A DNA stretch of 64,000 bases from Pseudomonas marincola. GTDB taxonomy: Bacteria > Pseudomonadota > Gammaproteobacteria > Pseudomonadales > Pseudomonadaceae. Within the stretch, counting starts at the first letter, position 1. Each line of letters begins with the position of its first letter. Both the position numbers and the translations under genes were made by a program. Below are positions 61,146 through 64,000 of this stretch, one piece after another. The DNA lies in NCBI RefSeq assembly GCF_900116605.1, contig NZ_FPBC01000017.1, positions 35,970-99,969 of the forward strand. The letters are read 5' to 3'. The notes beneath the pieces were generated by a model. That model was not told the origin of the DNA. It saw only the letters and a list, made by a program, of their open reading frames with translations, and did no database searches.

Positions 61146-62455
61146 TCAGTGACTCGTTTCCAAAAGCGGGACATCAAGGAGGGATCGCGCAACGCTTCAA
61201 GTTGCTCCCAGGCTGGATAAGCCTGACGAAAATCAGCACCACTCATATGCGCATCTTTCGCTGGATACAGACGGCCACCGGCTAAACGCACGATAGCATC
61301 CAGACGGGAAAATAGCGGTTCCAGATTAGCCTTCTGTGGGAAGTCTAGGGCCAGCGAGATACCTGGGAGCGGAAAGGACAGCAGACCCGGAGACGAGATA
61401 TTGCCACAGCGCTTGAGTACCGCAAGGAATGAGCCCTGCCCTGAGCCGGCAATTACTGCCAGTAGGTCACTCGTGGCCGCCGTAGCTGAAGCGTCAGGTA
61501 ACACACATTGATACTGTTGAAAGCCCTTGCGCCCATAGATACGGTTCCAGTTCAGGATTCGATCGAGTGGGTAGAAGAACGGCTCGAAACTAGTACGTTT
61601 GAACGTCCGCTTGGTAGGGTGAACCCGCCAATACGCTTCATTGAAAAAACGCAGAGAAAAGTTGTTGATCAAGGAAACTGGCGGGGTCAGGGGCACTTGC
61701 AGCTTCGGACGTACCTCTTTATCCAGGGAACCATATTGGGCATGGTCGCCCACAATAAAAACGCCGCGACCAATGTCGGCACCTTTGGCCAGACAATCAA
61801 TCCAGGCAACGCTGTACTCATGCTGGTGATCAAGTTCGGCAGACAGATCAAAGAACTCCGCAAGATTGCTGAATCGCACTACGGTGCTGTCGATCTGACC
61901 GGAGCGAATAGGCATCAACTGTATTTCAGCCCAAAGAATTACCCCTGTCAGGCCCAACCCACCAATGCTCGCGGCATAAAGCTCAGTGTTTTCGGTCAAG
62001 GAACAAGTTAGCAGCCTTTGACCGTGGCGGAGCAAACCAAAGCGTCTTAAGTGATTACCAAAGGTTCCGCGTAAGTGATGATTCTTGCCATGCACATCGT
62101 TTGCAATGGCGCCCCCCAAGGTTACAAACTGAGTGCCTGGCGTGACAGAAAGAAACCAACCCTGCGGAATGCTCACCGAAAGAATTTCGCCTAAGGTAAC
62201 ACCTGCCTCAGCGCGCACAATGCCTTGCTGCCAATCAACCTCTATAAAGCGATCCATGGCGCGCATGTGCAGCACCTGATTACTCTCGGCTAAGCAGCTA
62301 TCTCCATAACTACGCCCACTCCCATACGGCAGGGTGCTGTTATAAGACGCAAACACACGCCCCATCAAAGCGGGGGCTTCGCCGCGCCATCTGCAAATGT
62401 GACTAGTTTGCGGAAAATCGGGATACCCCCCCCATGAATGCAGAGTTGAAGTCAT
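61142..62455 (-). CDS. DprE1-like FAD-dependent oxidase
   Basis: A 437-residue FAD oxidoreductase resembling DprE1, which oxidises the 2-OH of decaprenylphosphoryl-ribose. The FAD-binding PYGSGRSYGDS is near 43-53, VTLGGAIANDVHGKNHH near 106-122, and the late YPAKDAHMS lysine (near 402) matches the essential Lys of DprE1. It overlaps both the ubiA-type gene (upstream) and the dprE2-type gene. A D-arabinono-lactone-oxidase-like activity is the alternative. Confidence 0.9.
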   Translation of the reverse strand: MTSTLHSWGGYPDFPQTSHICRWRGEAPALMGRVFASYNSTLPYGSGRSYGDSCLAESNQVLHMRAMDRFIEVDWQQGIVRAEAGVTLGEILSVSIPQGWFLSVTPGTQFVTLGGAIANDVHGKNHHLRGTFGNHLRRFGLLRHGQRLLTCSLTENTELYAASIGGLGLTGVILWAEIQLMPIRSGQIDSTVVRFSNLAEFFDLSAELDHQHEYSVAWIDCLAKGADIGRGVFIVGDHAQYGSLDKEVRPKLQVPLTPPVSLINNFSLRFFNEAYWRVHPTKRTFKRTSFEPFFYPLDRILNWNRIYGRKGFQQYQCVLPDASATAATSDLLAVIAGSGQGSFLAVLKRCGNISSPGLLSFPLPGISLALDFPQKANLEPLFSRLDAIVRLAGGRLYPAKDAHMSGADFRQAYPAWEQLEALRDPSLMSRFWKRVTE

Positions 62456-63660
62456 GCCGCGACCCAGAATACTAGACAGAACATAACACCGACTACCAAG
62501 CTAAATCGGTCACGAATGGCAAACACCACCGGGTCTTCATGCATCTGCCCTCGGTGAGTCATCATCCATATTCGCGTAATCCACAGCAGCAGTAGAGGAC
62601 AAGCCAGCCAAATCACTTGCGGATTAGCATAGAGCTCACTTGTAGTCTGATCATGAATATAAAGGGCCAAAACCATCACTGAAAGGTAGCCGGAAGATGC
62701 ACCTAGCGACGAAATCATTTCCAGATCATTGGGGTAATAACCACGGCCACGGGCTTTCTCGGTGCGCCCCTTCTCCCTCGCATCTCGAAGCTCCGCATAA
62801 CGCTTGACCAGCGCCAAGCTGAGAAACATGAACATCGAGAAAGCCAGTATCCAGAAGGTCAATGCCATACTAAATGCCGCGGTACCAGCAATGATGCGTG
62901 ACGTGTAGAGCATAGCCAGAGCAATCACATCTACCGCCATCATGCGCTTCAGCGACAGTGAATAGGCCAGAGTCAAAATGTAGTAGGCAAGCAGCACCAA
63001 CATAAATGCCCACGACAGAAATACAGCTGCCCCTACAAATGCTGCAATCAGTAATATCGGAGCCGCAACCAACCCTGACTTGATTGACAGTCGCCCCGCC
63101 GCAAATGGACGGTTCCGCTTGAAGTGATGATGGCGATCATCCGCAAGATCCAGCAAATCATTCAACAAATAAACGCTGGAAGCACACAGTCCGAATAACA
63201 AGAAGGCTAGGACTCCATGCCAGAAGAGCAGGGGATTGGTGATTTGATGTCCAGCCAACAATGGCACGAAGATAAGTGTATTCTTCATCCACTGATGCAA
63301 TCGTAGTGCCTTCAACCAGTCCTTGAGTCCAGATGGATTGGAATGGATTACCTGCTCAACATTCCCTTGCTTCCTTGCCAGTCGCTCAACGCCTGATTCC
63401 GGATTGACCACATAAGCCTGCCGAGCAACTGCCCAGACCTGGAGATCGTCATGTGAATTACCCACGTAATCAAAGCCGTGCTCGCCATAGTGCTCGACTA
63501 ACAGATCACGCTTGCGATCAGCCGATAGATTGCGTTCAGCGTCAGAGGCCAGCACCACATCGAACAGAGACAGATGCTCAGCGATCTTCCAAGCCAATGT
63601 ATGATGACTTGCTGTCGCAAGGACTATCTGACGGCCCTTGCTTCGCTCTACCCCGATCAA
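62452..63660 (-). CDS. UbiA-type prenyltransferase with truncated HAD domain
   Basis: A 402-residue ORF. The C-terminal ~285 residues form a UbiA prenyltransferase (aspartate motif SVYLLNDLLDLADDRHHHFKRNRP near 160-185, second acidic region near 290) of the type that attaches phosphoribose to polyprenyl phosphate. The first ~115 residues are the distal part of a HAD phosphatase; the N-terminal nucleophile DxD is absent, because the gene is cut by the adjacent IS3-family element. The start shown is only the first available codon, not a real one. Confidence 0.8.
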   Translation of the reverse strand: MIGVERSKGRQIVLATASHHTLAWKIAEHLSLFDVVLASDAERNLSADRKRDLLVEHYGEHGFDYVGNSHDDLQVWAVARQAYVVNPESGVERLARKQGNVEQVIHSNPSGLKDWLKALRLHQWMKNTLIFVPLLAGHQITNPLLFWHGVLAFLLFGLCASSVYLLNDLLDLADDRHHHFKRNRPFAAGRLSIKSGLVAAPILLIAAFVGAAVFLSWAFMLVLLAYYILTLAYSLSLKRMMAVDVIALAMLYTSRIIAGTAAFSMALTFWILAFSMFMFLSLALVKRYAELRDAREKGRTEKARGRGYYPNDLEMISSLGASSGYLSVMVLALYIHDQTTSELYANPQVIWLACPLLLLWITRIWMMTHRGQMHEDPVVFAIRDRFSLVVGVMFCLVFWVAA

Positions 63661-63673
63661 TGCAATGTAGTGG

Positions 63674-64000
63674 TCAACTAATCCCGGACACGACGTTAAG
63701 TTTCTGCTCGGCCTGAGCGGGCGCTAGCCCGCCATTGAATGAATGAGGCCGTATCCAGTTGTAGCGATGCATCAAATAATGGCTGATGTCCCGTTGCGCC
63801 TGCTGAACCGACATATAACCCATTGAAGGTATCCACTCGGTTTTCAAGCTTCGAAATACACGCTCCATCGGCGAGTTATCGTAGCAATTGCCCCGACGAC
63901 TCATGCTCTGGCTGATGCGGTACCGCCACAGGCGCTGACGGAAGTGACGACTTCCATATTGCGACCCCTGATCCGAATGAAACAGCAGCCCTTGAGGTCT
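63674..64000 (-). CDS. IS3-family transposase orfB, C-terminal part (continues past window)
   Basis: A 108-residue fragment of a DDE transposase. FHSDQGSQYGSRHF holds the second Asp and CYDNSPMERVFRSLKTEW the Glu, spaced 35 residues apart. It ends ALAPAQAEQKL. It is a different IS3 group from the element at 53.9-55.2 kb. The gene runs off the window edge, so its integrity cannot be judged. Its end lies 14 bases from the start of the truncated UbiA frame. Confidence 0.88.
   Translation of the reverse strand, partial: RPQGLLFHSDQGSQYGSRHFRQRLWRYRISQSMSRRGNCYDNSPMERVFRSLKTEWIPSMGYMSVQQAQRDISHYLMHRYNWIRPHSFNGGLAPAQAEQKLNVVSGIS

Noticed and set aside
1..64000. CRISPR arrays, prophage, rRNA operon or replication origin
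   Set aside because: No regularly spaced repeats, phage structural or integrase genes, rRNA-like sequence or dnaA-box cluster was seen.

Overview
This is a chromosomal window of a Pseudomonas-like gammaproteobacterium. Three gene sets support that: the phhR/phhABC block, the hexR-zwf-pgl-eda/edd-glk/gap Entner-Doudoroff block, and the N-acetylglutaminylglutamine amide (NAGGN) osmolyte block. The additional glucosylglycerol synthase fusion (GgpPS) suggests a salt-tolerant lineage. No species is claimed. No rRNA, tRNA, CRISPR array, prophage or replication origin was found.

Layout. (1) 1-4.3 kb: aromatic amino acid catabolism. PhhR regulator, divergent from phhA-phhB-phhC (Phe to Tyr to 4-hydroxyphenylpyruvate). 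(2) 4.4-11.2 kb: DUF2254 membrane protein, an MFS transporter, the GgpPS fusion, two small VOC/YciI proteins and a lipoprotein. (3) 11.3-19.1 kb: compact hexose catabolism. zwf-pgl-eda is divergent from hexR, and edd-glk is divergent from gap, with HexR-like sites in both divergent gaps and no glucose transporter genes. (4) 19.2-27.0 kb: MerR regulator with CDF transporter, LysR regulator, ArfB ribosome rescue factor, a YdjM-like membrane protein with an internal pentapeptide repeat, a chemoreceptor and an SNF-type Na+ symporter. (5) 27-30 kb: hpd-fahA-maiA, the lower tyrosine pathway without hmgA. A PhhR-like box upstream resembles the one at phhA, so regions 1 and 5 probably form one regulon. 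(6) 30.3-45 kb: housekeeping genes (OsmC/hydrolase fusion, ABC exporter, DsbA-like protein, TrhO, BolA, fumarase C, thiolase, polyphosphate:AMP phosphotransferase, MnmC). (7) 45-46.6 kb: a CstR-like repressor, a rhodanese and a TauE exporter, a likely persulfide-detoxification operon. (8) 46.7-52.6 kb: MarR regulator and the NAGGN osmolyte genes. (9) 53.9-55.2 kb: a decayed IS3-family element.

(10) 55.4-63.7 kb is the most unusual part. It is a tightly overlapping eight-gene operon, visibly AT-richer in places and bounded by IS3-family sequences on both sides. Read 5' to 3' on the minus strand it encodes: a 5'-truncated HAD-UbiA prenyltransferase, a DprE1-like FAD oxidase, a DprE2-like SDR, a GT-C-like membrane protein, an NAD-dependent epimerase, an FAD oxidoreductase, a SAM methyltransferase and a GtrA flippase-like protein. 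By analogy with mycobacterial decaprenyl-phosphoryl-arabinose synthesis, it looks like a route to a polyprenyl-linked pentofuranose and its transfer outside the inner membrane. The IS3-family insertion at the right edge has removed the start of the first gene and probably the native promoter.

Working together: phhABC plus hpd-fahA-maiA degrade Phe/Tyr. zwf, pgl, edd, eda, glk and gap form the Entner-Doudoroff route. GgpPS and NAGGN provide two independent compatible solutes.
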